Shown piece after piece: positions 33,650 to 42,217 of a DNA stretch of 64,000 nt. Made by a program: the position numbers and the translations under genes. The stretch covers positions 62,001 to 126,000 of the forward strand of contig NZ_JAIFZQ010000025.1 in assembly GCF_019710585.1 (NCBI RefSeq), in the 5' to 3' direction. The DNA comes from Arthrobacter sp. MAHUQ-56 (GTDB lineage: Bacteria; Actinomycetota; Actinomycetes; Actinomycetales; Micrococcaceae). Under the pieces are notes generated by a model that was not told the origin of the DNA, did no database searches, and saw only the letters and a list, made by a program, of their open reading frames with translations. How positions within the stretch are numbered: position 1 is the stretch's first letter; the number at the start of each line of letters is the position of its first letter.

Positions 33650-35199
33650 TGCCCGCCGCTTCCCAGGGCGCCGGGGCTCCCGCCAGGCCTGCCGCCATCA
33701 CCGCCCGAGGCTGGGGCTGGCGGCATGCCGGCAGGTCCAAGCCGGCCGTCAACGCCCTCAACCTTGACATCAGCCCGGGGGAGCGCGTGCTCCTGCTGGG
33801 TCCCTCCGGCGCCGGAAAGTCCACGCTCCTGCATGCCCTTGCCGGGGTGCTGGGGGATGTGAATGACGACGGCGAGGCCGGGGATGCCGACGAGGCGGGT
33901 TCGCTGCTGGTCGACGGGGAGTCCCCGCGCGCCCGGCGCGGCCATGCCGGGCTGATGCAGCAGGACCCGGAGACCCAGGTGGTCTTGTCGCGGCTGGGTG
34001 ACGACGCCGCCTTCGGCGCCGAGAACCTCGCGGTGCCCCGCGACGCCATCTGGGCGCGCGTACACGAGGCGCTGGACGACGTCGGGCTTGCCCACCTTCC
34101 GCTGGACCACCCGACGTCGGCCTTGTCCGGCGGGCAGAAGCAGCGCCTCGCGCTGGCCGGCATCCTTGCCATGCGCCCCGGACTGATCCTGCTGGACGAA
34201 CCCACCGCCAACCTGGACCCGGACGGAGTGCTGGAAGTCCGCGACGCCGTCGCCCGCTGCCTCGACAAGACCGGGGCCACGCTGGTGGTGGTGGAACACC
34301 GGGTATCCGTGTGGAAGGACGTCGTGGACCGGATCGTGGTCCTGCAGCCCGGCTCCGCCGCTGAGGATGCCGTACTCCTGGACGGGCCGCCGGACCGCGT
34401 CCTTGCAGAGGCCCGGACCATGCTCGCTGCCGCGGGAGTCTGGGTGCCCGGTTACGTACCGGCAACCCGAAGCCGTGCGGCAGTTCCGGCCGCGGGGGCG
34501 GGCAACCTTCTGCTGGCCGCCGAGCAGCTTGCCGTTTCCCGCGAGCGTCCGCGCCGCAGCGGCTTCCGGAAGGTGCCGCCGGTCCCGGTCCAGGAAGGCC
34601 TCACGGCCCAGGTCCGGGCGGGGCAGGCGCTGGCCATCACCGGGCCCAACGGTGCCGGAAAATCGACCTTCGCCCTGACGCTCGCCGGCCTGCTGGAACC
34701 GGTGGCAGGGACGGTGTCCGCCACGCTGGACCTCAGCCGCGGCGCGGGCATCGATCCGTACAAGTGGAAGGCCGAACAGCTGATTTCGCGGGTTGGCACC
34801 GTGTTCCAGGAGCCGGAGCACCAGTTCGTGACGGGCAAGGTGCTCGATGAACTGCGCTTCGGCCCACGCCACCTGGGCCACGGCGGGGAACGGGTAGACG
34901 AACTGCTGGAGCGGCTCCGGCTGACCGCCCTGGTGGATGCCAACCCGTACACCCTGTCCGGCGGCGAGAAGCGGCGGCTGTCCGTAGCCACCGTCCTGGC
35001 CGCCAGCCCGCAGGTCCTGGTGCTGGACGAGCCCACCTTCGGCCAGGACGCCAACACCTGGGCGGAGCTGGCATCGTTCCTGTCCGAACTACTGGACGCC
35101 GGCACCGCGGTGGTCTCCGTGACGCACGATGCCGAGTTCACCGCCGCCCTGGGCGGGGCCGAACTGCGGATGGCCGCGGCGGAAGCGGTGGCGCCATGA
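33649..35199 (+). CDS. ykoD: ECF transporter double ATPase (YkoD)
   Basis: A 516-residue protein with two fused ABC ATPase domains. Walker A motifs are GPSGAGKST (51-59) and GPNGAGKST (332-340); signature motifs are LSGGQKQRLALAG and LSGGEKRRLSVAT; Walker B segments are LILLDEPTANLD and VLVLDEPTFGQD. It powers uptake by the YkoE/YkoC membrane parts. A fused A-A' ATPase is the standard arrangement for YkoEDC. Confidence 0.93.
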   Translation: MPAASQGAGAPARPAAITARGWGWRHAGRSKPAVNALNLDISPGERVLLLGPSGAGKSTLLHALAGVLGDVNDDGEAGDADEAGSLLVDGESPRARRGHAGLMQQDPETQVVLSRLGDDAAFGAENLAVPRDAIWARVHEALDDVGLAHLPLDHPTSALSGGQKQRLALAGILAMRPGLILLDEPTANLDPDGVLEVRDAVARCLDKTGATLVVVEHRVSVWKDVVDRIVVLQPGSAAEDAVLLDGPPDRVLAEARTMLAAAGVWVPGYVPATRSRAAVPAAGAGNLLLAAEQLAVSRERPRRSGFRKVPPVPVQEGLTAQVRAGQALAITGPNGAGKSTFALTLAGLLEPVAGTVSATLDLSRGAGIDPYKWKAEQLISRVGTVFQEPEHQFVTGKVLDELRFGPRHLGHGGERVDELLERLRLTALVDANPYTLSGGEKRRLSVATVLAASPQVLVLDEPTFGQDANTWAELASFLSELLDAGTAVVSVTHDAEFTAALGGAELRMAAAEAVAP

Positions 35200-35996
35200 G
35201 GCAGCAACTCACCCTGCGCGGCAACCACGCGCTCCTGACCCGGGCCAACCCGCTGAGCAAGTTCGCCGCCGTCGTGCTCATTACGGCGGTCCTGGCGCTG
35301 TCCATCGACTGGGTCTCCGCCTCGGTGGCCCTGGTGTTCGAAGTGCTCCTGTTCCCGCTTGCCGGCCTGACGCCGTCCCTGTTGTGGCAGCGCGGCTGGC
35401 CGCTCATCCTCGCCGCCGCCGTCGGGGGCTGGAGCACCTCCATCCTGGCTCCGGACAGCGGGCGGATCCTGCTCGACGTCGGCATCTGGAGCATGAGCGA
35501 GGGGTCCCTGCAACTGGGGATCGGGTTTTTACTCCGCGGGTTCGCCATCGCGCTTCCCGCGGTGCTGCTCATGAGCTGCACCGATCCCACGGACCTCGCC
35601 GACGCGCTGGCGCAAAAGGCGCGGCTGCCGCACCGCTTCGTCCTGGGAACCCTGGCCGCGATGCGCCTGGTGGGCCTGATGGCTGAGGAATGGCAGACCA
35701 TCGGCATGGCCCGCCGGGCCCGCGGCGTTGGCTCCCGCGGCAACGTGGCCCAGCGCGTAAAGGCAACGCTGGGGCAAAGCTTCGGCCTGTTGGTGCAGGC
35801 GATCCGCCGTGCGTCCCGGCTGGCGGTGACCATGGAGGCCAGGGGATTCGGGGGCGGGCCGCGGACCTGGGCCCGCGAATCCACCTACAGCGTACTGGAC
35901 GTGTGGGTGCTCGCCGGCGGTGTCCTGGTGGCCGGGCTTGCCCTGGTGGCCGCCGTATCCGCGGGGACGTGGAACATGGTCTGGCTCGGCAGCTAG
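35196..35996 (+). CDS. ykoC: ECF transporter T component (YkoC)
   Basis: A 266-residue membrane protein with about six helices. RANPLSKFAAVVLITAVLAL at the N-terminus is the EcfT/CbiQ opening, and the coupling motifs with Ala-Arg-Gly appear as MARRARGVG and ARGFG. It couples ATP hydrolysis by YkoD to substrate release by YkoE. It overlaps ykoD by 4 nt (ATGA). Confidence 0.92.
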   Translation: MRQQLTLRGNHALLTRANPLSKFAAVVLITAVLALSIDWVSASVALVFEVLLFPLAGLTPSLLWQRGWPLILAAAVGGWSTSILAPDSGRILLDVGIWSMSEGSLQLGIGFLLRGFAIALPAVLLMSCTDPTDLADALAQKARLPHRFVLGTLAAMRLVGLMAEEWQTIGMARRARGVGSRGNVAQRVKATLGQSFGLLVQAIRRASRLAVTMEARGFGGGPRTWARESTYSVLDVWVLAGGVLVAGLALVAAVSAGTWNMVWLGS

Positions 35997-36073
35997 CGCC
36001 GGCAGCCTATCGCATCTACCGGGTAGTACCTGGCTGCTCGTTGCTCTCAGGGCGCGTCGGGGCGCCGGGATAA

Positions 36074-36096
36074 CTCATAAATGATATATTTGTGTC
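36074..36096 (+). promoter_or_regulatory. Putative leaderless promoter and operator for the HTH-MurA gene
   Basis: TG-A-TATATT (36082-36090) is an extended -10 placed 6 nt before the ATG, which fits a transcript starting at the start codon; no Shine-Dalgarno sequence is present. The same AT-rich stretch forms an imperfect palindrome (CATAAAT and ATTTGTG, 36076-36094), a possible site for the encoded helix-turn-helix. Confidence 0.5.
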
Positions 36097-37620
36097 ATGA
36101 CGCAGGAAACCGCCGAACACGTTGCCGCCATGCTCAGGGACGCCCGGAGCGAGAAGGGCTGGACCCAAGGTCAGCTCGCCGCCGAACTCGGCACCAGCCA
36201 AAGTGCTGTCGCCAGGATGGAGCAGGGCAAGCAGAACCTGAGCCTGAAGATGATCCAGCGGCTGGAGAACATCTTCGAGCGGAGCATCGTCAATGTGGGC
36301 AAGCCGCAGATGACCCACCTGCGCGTGGAGGGCGGACGCACCCTGTCCGGCGCCGTGGACGTGAACAGCAGCAAGAACGCAGGTGTGGCGCTGCTGTGCG
36401 CCAGCCTGATCAACCGCGGCACCACGGTGCTCCGCCGCCTCGCCCGCATCGAGGAGGTCAACCGCATCGTCGAGGTGCTGACCAGCATCGGCGTCGAATG
36501 CACGTGGCTCAACGATACCGACCTCCGCCTGCGCCGCCCGGCAGTCCTTGACCTGGACGCCATGGACGTTGACGCAGCGCGCCGCACCCGCAGCGTCATC
36601 ATGCTGCTCGGGCCGCTGTTGGATGAGTCCAGGCAATACCGGCTGCCCTACGCCGGTGGCTGCGACCTTGGCACCCGGACCGTGGAGCCCCACATGCAGG
36701 CGCTTCGCCAGTTTGGGCTCTCGGTGGAGGCCAGCGCGGGTTTCTACACGGTCCAGGCGCCGCCCGCCGATACCCGGGACCGCTCCTTCGTCCTCACCGA
36801 ACGCGGCGACACGGTCACCGAGAATGCGATTATGGCGGCCGCCCACCGCCCGGGAACCACCGTGATCCGCAACGCCAGCCCCAACTACATGGTGCAGGAC
36901 CTGTGCTTCTACCTCCAGATGCTCGGAGTCAGCATCGAGGGCGTGGGCACCACCACCCTGAAGATCACGGGGCGTCCGCTGATCGACGCCGAGATCGAGT
37001 ATTTCCCCTCCGAGGACCCCATCGAGGCCATGAGCCTCATCACCGCGGGCATCGTTACCAACTCGGAGGTGACGGTCCGCCGCGTACCCATCGAGTTCAT
37101 GGAGATCGAGCTCGCCACGTTGGGCCAGATGGGCCAGCAGCTGGAGGTCTCCGAGGAGTACATGGCGCGCAACGGCCGCACCCGGCTGGTCGATGTGACC
37201 ACCAAGCCCTCTGAGCTGAAGGCGCCCGAGGACAAGATCCACCCCATGCCGTTCCCCGGGCTGAACATCGACAACCTGCCGTTCTTCGCGGTGATCGCCG
37301 CGAACGCCACCGGCCAGACGATGATCCACGACTGGGTGTACGAGAACCGGGCGATCTACCTGACCGAGCTGAACAGGCTGGGCGCGCAGGTGCAGTTGCT
37401 GGATCCGCACCGCATCTACGTCAACGGCCCCACCCGCTGGCGTGCGGCAGAGGTGGGCTGCCCGCCGGCGCTGCGACCGGCCGCCTGCCTGCTGCTGGCC
37501 ATGCTCGCGGCGAGGGGCGTGTCCGAACTGCGGAACATCTACGTGATCGAGCGTGGCTACGAGGACCTGGCCGAGCGGCTGAACACCATCGGAGCCAAGG
37601 TGGAGTACTTCCAGGACTGA
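36097..37620 (+). CDS. MurA-like enolpyruvyl transferase with N-terminal XRE helix-turn-helix
   Basis: A 507-residue fusion. Residues about 8-62 form an XRE-type helix-turn-helix (WTQGQLAAELGTSQSAVARM). Residues 73-507 are a UDP-GlcNAc 1-carboxyvinyltransferase. MurA residues are conserved: Lys93-Asn94 (SSKNAG), the PEP-binding catalytic cysteine Cys189 (AGGCDLGTR), the general-base aspartate in GLNIDNLPF, the ENR segment, and an arginine in ALRPAAC. It may therefore be an active cell-wall enzyme that also binds DNA, or a regulator that senses UDP-GlcNAc or PEP. It is a stand-alone gene. Confidence 0.88.
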   Translation: MTQETAEHVAAMLRDARSEKGWTQGQLAAELGTSQSAVARMEQGKQNLSLKMIQRLENIFERSIVNVGKPQMTHLRVEGGRTLSGAVDVNSSKNAGVALLCASLINRGTTVLRRLARIEEVNRIVEVLTSIGVECTWLNDTDLRLRRPAVLDLDAMDVDAARRTRSVIMLLGPLLDESRQYRLPYAGGCDLGTRTVEPHMQALRQFGLSVEASAGFYTVQAPPADTRDRSFVLTERGDTVTENAIMAAAHRPGTTVIRNASPNYMVQDLCFYLQMLGVSIEGVGTTTLKITGRPLIDAEIEYFPSEDPIEAMSLITAGIVTNSEVTVRRVPIEFMEIELATLGQMGQQLEVSEEYMARNGRTRLVDVTTKPSELKAPEDKIHPMPFPGLNIDNLPFFAVIAANATGQTMIHDWVYENRAIYLTELNRLGAQVQLLDPHRIYVNGPTRWRAAEVGCPPALRPAACLLLAMLAARGVSELRNIYVIERGYEDLAERLNTIGAKVEYFQD

Positions 37621-37687
37621 CCATTAACGGTTCGTCATGATGGGCGGGGCTGCTTCACTTCCGCCGTCACTGCCGCAGAATGTTCGT

Positions 37688-38914
37688 ATGCGTACATTCG
37701 GCGTAGAGGAAGAACTCCTGATTGTTGACCCGGAGTCCGGAGAACCGCTTGCCCTGGCTGACGCACTCCTGGCCGGCAAGGGGGTTGCGGCGGACGATTT
37801 CCCCGTGGACCCGGACGTGCACCATGCCGGGAACAAGGCGGATTACGACGACGAGATGGGCTTGAGTGCCGAGCTCAAGCTTGAGCAGATAGAGACGCAG
37901 ACCCGGCCGTGCCTGGATTATGAGACGCTGCTCCTACAGATCCGCGCTGGCCGGACGCTTGCCGACCAGGCAGCCCAAAAGCACGGTGCCCGGGTAGCCG
38001 CGCTGGCCACGTCGCCCGTCGCGTCCACCAGCCACACCACCCCCGACCCCCGCTACGCCAGGATGCTGGAGCGGTTTGGCCTCACTGCGCAGGAACAGCT
38101 GACCTGCGGCTTCCACGTGCACACGTACGTCGAGTCCCCGGAAGAGGGCGTGGCGGTTCTGGACCGCATACGCGACAAGCTGGCGGTGCTGACCGCGCTA
38201 AGCGCCAACTCGCCCTTCTGGAACGGCGTTCCCACCGGATTCGAGAGCTACCGCACACAGGCCTGGAACCGGTGGCCCACGGCCGGGCCCGCCGGTATCT
38301 ACGGGACCTACCAGGCCTACCGCCGGGTGGTGACCCGCCTGCTGGATACGGGCGTCATGCTCGACGAAGGCATGCTGTACTTTGACGCGCGGCTTTCCCG
38401 AAACCATCCCACCGTGGAAGTGCGGGTGGCTGACGTGTGCCTTCGTGCCGAGGACGCGGGCCTCATTGCCGTGCTGGTCCGGGCGCTGGTGGAATCCGCC
38501 AGCAGGGAATGGCGGCAGGAGGTTGACCCGGCGCCGGTTCCCACCGTGCTCTTGAGGATGGCTTCGTGGCAGGCCAGCAGCGCAGGACTCAGCGGCGAGC
38601 TCCTGGAGTTCGGCAACTTCCGTCCGGCGCCTGCCAAGGATGTGGTCCGGTCCCTGGTGGAGTACCTGGCACCGGTCCTGGACGAACAGGGCGAGCTGGC
38701 GCTGGCCCGGCAAGGCGTGGAGGACATCATTGCCCGGGGGACAGGAGCGGCTGAACAGCGCCGCGCCCGCGACAAGGCATTGGCGGGGCAGCCCCCGGAG
38801 GACATGGGGTTCGGTGCCGTGGTGCGGCAGGCCGTCAGCGTCACGATGCGGGACGCGCTGGATCTCGCGGAGGTCGAAGCGGCGCCGGAACTGCTGCGGG
38901 TGCGGCAGTCCTAG
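37688..38914 (+). CDS. YbdK-type carboxylate-amine ligase (glutamate-cysteine ligase 2 family)
   Basis: A 408-residue ATP-dependent ligase. The start MRTFGVEEELLIVD is the family N-terminus with the metal-binding EEE, so 37688 is preferred over an in-frame ATG at 37637; neither has a good ribosome site. HVHTYVESPEEG, LSANSPFWNGVPTGFESYRT, WPTAGPAG and TVEVRVADVCL are conserved. E. coli YbdK has weak glutamate-cysteine ligase activity; since actinobacteria use mycothiol, the true product is uncertain. Confidence 0.87.
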   Translation: MRTFGVEEELLIVDPESGEPLALADALLAGKGVAADDFPVDPDVHHAGNKADYDDEMGLSAELKLEQIETQTRPCLDYETLLLQIRAGRTLADQAAQKHGARVAALATSPVASTSHTTPDPRYARMLERFGLTAQEQLTCGFHVHTYVESPEEGVAVLDRIRDKLAVLTALSANSPFWNGVPTGFESYRTQAWNRWPTAGPAGIYGTYQAYRRVVTRLLDTGVMLDEGMLYFDARLSRNHPTVEVRVADVCLRAEDAGLIAVLVRALVESASREWRQEVDPAPVPTVLLRMASWQASSAGLSGELLEFGNFRPAPAKDVVRSLVEYLAPVLDEQGELALARQGVEDIIARGTGAAEQRRARDKALAGQPPEDMGFGAVVRQAVSVTMRDALDLAEVEAAPELLRVRQS

Positions 38915-38932
38915 GCGTCCCGCCAGGATCCC

Positions 38933-39556
38933 TCAAAGTGGCGGCTCCTTTTTGAAGCGCAGGAGCTTGACGCCGAGGGCGGTCTCCACGAGGTAGAACA
39001 CGAACGGCGGAATGTCCTTGTAGCGCAGGAGGATGCCGGCGAAGAGCGGCGTGCTGGCGGCGGCACCCAGGGCGGTCCTGCCTTTGAGGGATGAGGACTG
39101 CAGTGCCACGCCCAGCAGGCCGATGCCGCAGGTCTGGAGGCCGGCGTACGCCAGGAAGGGCCACGCCGCACCCCTCCGGTAGGCGAACTTTTCAATGTCG
39201 GCCGCGCGTACGGCCAGGTCCCACACAAACAAGGGGCTGCCGGCGAGCAGGGCCGCGGCCCCCGCCGCCGCCAGGTTTTCGCCCCGGGCAGGCTCCGATG
39301 CCGCTCCCGCGGTTTGGGGGGACTGCCGAAGCTGCGCTGCAAGCCGCAGGAAGCCCATGGGGGCCGCCGCAGTTCCTGCCGCCGCAAGGAACTGCCCCAG
39401 CGTCCAGAGGCCGCGGTGGCGTTCCAGCATAGCCAGCCGCTGCTCCGCACTCTTGGTGGCGTGGACATTGCCCACCATCGCGATCCCCAGCAGCCAGCAC
39501 ACGCCCGCCGCGGTGCTCACCGCTCCCGCCCTGGCATACGGCTGTGACTGGTCCAC
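38933..39556 (-). CDS. Hypothetical membrane protein
   Basis: A 207-residue protein with about four to five hydrophobic stretches: AAGVCWLLGIAMVG near 16-29, LGQFLAAAGTAAAPMGFL near 52-70, AAAGAAALLAGSPLFVW near 95-112, and two further ones in the C-terminal half. A basic C-terminus (LLRFKKEPPL) is expected in the cytoplasm. I do not recognise a family. It is upstream of metZ on the metZ strand in position but is transcribed after it, as the metZ stop is 53 nt before this start. Confidence 0.6.
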   Translation of the reverse strand: MDQSQPYARAGAVSTAAGVCWLLGIAMVGNVHATKSAEQRLAMLERHRGLWTLGQFLAAAGTAAAPMGFLRLAAQLRQSPQTAGAASEPARGENLAAAGAAALLAGSPLFVWDLAVRAADIEKFAYRRGAAWPFLAYAGLQTCGIGLLGVALQSSSLKGRTALGAAASTPLFAGILLRYKDIPPFVFYLVETALGVKLLRFKKEPPL

Positions 39557-39609
39557 GGCTTGCCTCCTTCGCCTCCGCTGCTTATTAAAATGCGGAAGAG
39601 CGCCGGAAA

Positions 39610-40818
39610 CTAGATCTGCTTCAGCGCCTGTTCCAGGTCGCGGATAAGGTCATCCGCATCCTCAAGCCCCACGGAGAGGCGGACCACGCCGTCGCTTAGT
39701 CCGATGGCAGCGCGCCCCTCCGGCCCCATGGCCCGGTGCGTGGTGGTGGCCGGGTGCGTGATGAGGGACTTGGAGTCGCCAAGGTTGTTGGAGATGTCGA
39801 TGATCCGCAGCCCGTCCAGCAGCGCGAACGCGGCCTCCTTGCCGGACCGGCCCGCAGAGGGCGCCAGTTCCAGCGTGAGGACGGTGCCGCCGGCGCTCAT
39901 CTGCTTCGCCGCCAGGTCGTACTGTGGGTGGGACTTCAGCAGCGGGTACTTCACCCAGCTCACGGCCGGCTGTTGCTCCAGCCACTCGGCGAGCCGGAGT
40001 GCGGTGGCGGACGAGTGGTTGACGCGCAGGCCCATGGTTTCCAGCCCCTTGGTCAGCACCCAGGCGTTGAACGGGGAAAGTGCGGGACCGGTGTGGCGCA
40101 TCAGCTGCTTCACGGGGCCGTCGATGAATTCCTTGGTGCCCAGGATGGCACCACCCATCACGCGGCCCTGGCCGTCGATGTGTTTGGTGCCGGAGTAGAC
40201 GATGACGTCCGCGCCGAGGTCCCCGCAGCGCTGCAGCAGGGGAGTGGCGAAGACGTTGTCGGCCACCACCTTGGCGCCCGCGGCGTGCGCCAGTTCGCTC
40301 ACGGCCGCGATGTCCACGATTTCCTGCATCGGGTTGGATGGTGATTCGAAGAACACGGCGGTGGTGGGCTTGGACAGGGCTTCGCGCCACTGGTCCAGGT
40401 CGGGGCCGTCAACGAAGACGGTTTCCACGCCCCATCTGGGGAGGATCTCATTCAGGATGACGAAGCAGGAGCCGAACAGCGAGCGGGCGGCAACAACCCG
40501 GTCACCGGCGGCCAGCAGGGCACCCAGTGCGGTGAAGACCGCGGACATGCCCGACGCCGTCGCAAAGCATGCCTCGGTGCCTTCCAGCAGGCGGAGCCGT
40601 TCCTGGAAGGTTGCCACGGAGGGGTTGCCGTAGCGGGAGTAGACGAACCGTTCATCCTCGCCCGTGAAGGCGCGTTCTGCCGCCGCCGCTGATTCGTAGA
40701 CGAACCCGGAGTTCAGGAAGATGGCCTCGGACGTTTCCTGGAAGTTGGTGCGGTCGAGTCCGCCGCGGACGGCCTGGGTGTCGGCGCTCCAGCCGGAGGC
40801 ATCTGGGTTGAAGGTCAC
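39610..40818 (-). CDS. metZ: O-succinylhomoserine sulfhydrylase
   Basis: A 402-residue PLP enzyme of the Cys/Met metabolism family. The Schiff-base lysine is Lys212 in YSGTKHIDGQGR. RYGNPSVATFQERL, ATASGMSAVFTAL and SPSNPMQEIVDI are typical of MetZ. It makes homocysteine directly from activated homoserine and sulfide. The start is GTG at 40818, one base after the rhodanese stop. It is the last gene of the DUF1737-rhodanese-metZ operon under a SAM-IV-like riboswitch. O-acetylhomoserine may be the true substrate in actinobacteria. Confidence 0.92.
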   Translation of the reverse strand: MTFNPDASGWSADTQAVRGGLDRTNFQETSEAIFLNSGFVYESAAAAERAFTGEDERFVYSRYGNPSVATFQERLRLLEGTEACFATASGMSAVFTALGALLAAGDRVVAARSLFGSCFVILNEILPRWGVETVFVDGPDLDQWREALSKPTTAVFFESPSNPMQEIVDIAAVSELAHAAGAKVVADNVFATPLLQRCGDLGADVIVYSGTKHIDGQGRVMGGAILGTKEFIDGPVKQLMRHTGPALSPFNAWVLTKGLETMGLRVNHSSATALRLAEWLEQQPAVSWVKYPLLKSHPQYDLAAKQMSAGGTVLTLELAPSAGRSGKEAAFALLDGLRIIDISNNLGDSKSLITHPATTTHRAMGPEGRAAIGLSDGVVRLSVGLEDADDLIRDLEQALKQI

Positions 40819-41229
40819 TTAGTTCTTTCCGAGGTTGGTGGGCAGGCCGCGGTTCTTCCAGCCGTTGACGGTCCGTTCGCCGTAGCGGTCAGGCTCCCCC
40901 TCGAAGCCTTCCAGCACGTTGTACGAGGTGAAGCCGGCCTGGGTGGCGGCAATGGCAGCGGCGACGGACCGCTGGCCGGAGCGGCACAGGAACACCAGTT
41001 CCGCGGACGGGTCCTCGGGTGCCTGCTCCTTGAGGTCCTTCACGAAGTCGGGGTTGGGGATGCCGCCGCGGAAGGTCCACTGGATGAAGAGCGGGTCGTT
41101 GTCCGTGGCCTTGGTATCCGGGATGCCGATGTGGGCCCATTCGCCCTCGGTGCGGACATCCACCAGGATGGCGCCCTGCTCGAGCTTGGCCCAGGCTTCC
41201 TGCGGTGTCAGGTCTCCTGCGTAGCTCAT
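40819..41229 (-). CDS. Rhodanese-like sulfurtransferase
   Basis: A single-domain rhodanese of 136 residues. The active-site loop is CRSGQR, with catalytic Cys82, and the N-terminal ILVDVRTEGEW and C-terminal VLEGFEGEPD segments match the fold. It carries persulfide sulfur. The gene overlaps DUF1737 by 4 nt and abuts metZ, so it probably supplies or handles sulfur for homocysteine formation. Confidence 0.9.
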   Translation of the reverse strand: MSYAGDLTPQEAWAKLEQGAILVDVRTEGEWAHIGIPDTKATDNDPLFIQWTFRGGIPNPDFVKDLKEQAPEDPSAELVFLCRSGQRSVAAAIAATQAGFTSYNVLEGFEGEPDRYGERTVNGWKNRGLPTNLGKN

Positions 41230-41501
41230 GCGTGGCCCTCGCCGTCGAACTCGCCCTCAAATTCGCCGTCAAGTTCATCCACGGCGGTGGCGACGGCGGC
41301 GTCTGCGGAAGCGATCGCGGCCGGCAGGACCACTGCCTGGGCGACGATGACGCTGCTGCCGTTGAAGGTGGCCGCCGGGCTGCCGTGCAGCACATACCCC
41401 TCGTCCAGGGCAGCGGAGATCCGTTCACAGAATGATCGGTCGTCCGGGCCTGTAATCAGGCGGTAGGACAGCTTTTCTTCAGGGGCGGGTGCGTCAGGCA
41501 C
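41226..41501 (-). CDS. DUF1737 protein
   Basis: A 91-residue protein. The core YRLITGPDDRSFCERISAAL and LDEGYVLHGSPAATFNGSSV match DUF1737. The C-terminus is acidic with a repeated pattern DGEFEGEFDGEG. GTG at 41501 is preceded by AAGGAG, itself only a few bases after the riboswitch-like element. It is the first gene of the metZ operon. Function is unknown. Confidence 0.85.
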   Translation of the reverse strand: MPDAPAPEEKLSYRLITGPDDRSFCERISAALDEGYVLHGSPAATFNGSSVIVAQAVVLPAAIASADAAVATAVDELDGEFEGEFDGEGHA

Positions 41502-41520
41502 GACGGATCTCCTTCTCTCA

Positions 41521-41634
41521 CGCTTGCAGCTCGAATCGGTCGATATGCCGAGTATTCACCTGAGGCACCCCGCCGCGAAAGGGAGGGTTGCCGACCGGCC
41601 AGTCAGGGCTTAACGCCGGTACTCATTACTCCCC
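41521..41634 (-). promoter_or_regulatory. SAM-IV-like riboswitch upstream of the metZ operon
   Basis: Read on the minus strand, the conserved actinobacterial SAM-IV blocks occur in order: ATGAGT (from 41627), AAGCCCTGACTGGCC, CGGCAACCCTCC (41594 to 41583), CGCGGCGGGGTGCC (to 41563), GGTGAATACTC (to 41550), and a terminal GCAAGCG at 41521-41527. The P1 stem is GAGTA (41628-41632) with TACTC (41550-41554). The AAGGAG of the first gene follows within 10 nt, suggesting control of translation by S-adenosylmethionine. Confidence 0.82.
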
Positions 41635-41739
41635 AAAAACGTAACATCTGACGCGCGCAGCCGCATCGCCGCCGTCGTCATGTTCCGTAATTGAGCGGCA
41701 CCCCGGGCCGGGGACGCGCATGCGCATCTTTCGGCCGGG

Positions 41740-41780
41740 CATGAAAATGCTGCGGCGCCTGCGGCACCACAGCATTCATG
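41740..41780 (-). terminator. Terminator after the 84-residue gene
   Basis: On the minus strand CATGAATGCTG pairs with CAGCATTTTCATG, with a 2-nt bulge, around a GC-rich loop; TTTT falls inside the 3' arm. It starts 46 nt after the stop codon at 41826. Confidence 0.5.
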
Positions 41781-41825
41781 TCCATTTCCCGGTCATCAGG
41801 CGGCCGGATGTAGTCCCCGTAAGGC

Positions 41826-42080
41826 CTACACGAGTTCGGGATACGTGGTGACGATGTAGTCGGCAGCGGCCGGCCCCGTCATCCGCACGCCCTTGCGGCC
41901 TGCCGGCATCTTGTTCTTCATGGCTGACCAGAAGCTGGATTCGGCCCCGGGTACCTGCTGGTTGATGAAGCACCAGCTCATGTACAGGCCAAACAACCGG
42001 TCCCGGTCGAGGGCGGATTCTGAAGCCTGGTCGACGTAGGTGGCTTCCTGGAGGAACTGATCGAACTGCGAATGTGCCAT
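41826..42080 (-). CDS. Small protein resembling a primase C-terminal winged-helix segment
   Basis: An 84-residue acidic protein. The central pattern LFGLYMSWCFINQQVPGAES, followed by SFWSAMKNKM, resembles the Y-x2-WC-x2-N-x3-P-x-S-x3-F layout of the DNA-binding C-terminal domain of phage/plasmid D5/P4-type primases. No primase or phage gene is nearby. ATG at 42080 follows AGGGAG. The resemblance is by eye and the function is unknown. Confidence 0.6.
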   Translation of the reverse strand: MAHSQFDQFLQEATYVDQASESALDRDRLFGLYMSWCFINQQVPGAESSFWSAMKNKMPAGRKGVRMTGPAAADYIVTTYPELV

Positions 42081-42217
42081 GACGGCTCCCTTCGCTCGGT
42101 GCACTGTGCCGCCGGTAGGCTACAGCGGCGAGCCTCGATGCCCTGCACTGCGGGCAAGGATTGTGTAGTTGCATTCCCCGGAAAATTCAGGGGAGCACAG
42201 AGTGCTGTCACCACGAT

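Larger units (their letters stand above)
41502..41825. other. 324-nt gene-free interval
   Basis: It contains the SAM-IV-like element (41521-41634) on the minus strand, the metZ-operon promoter region to its right, an exact GCGCATGCGC palindrome at 41716-41725, and the terminator of the 84-residue gene (41740-41780). No coding region is supported in it. Confidence 0.7.
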
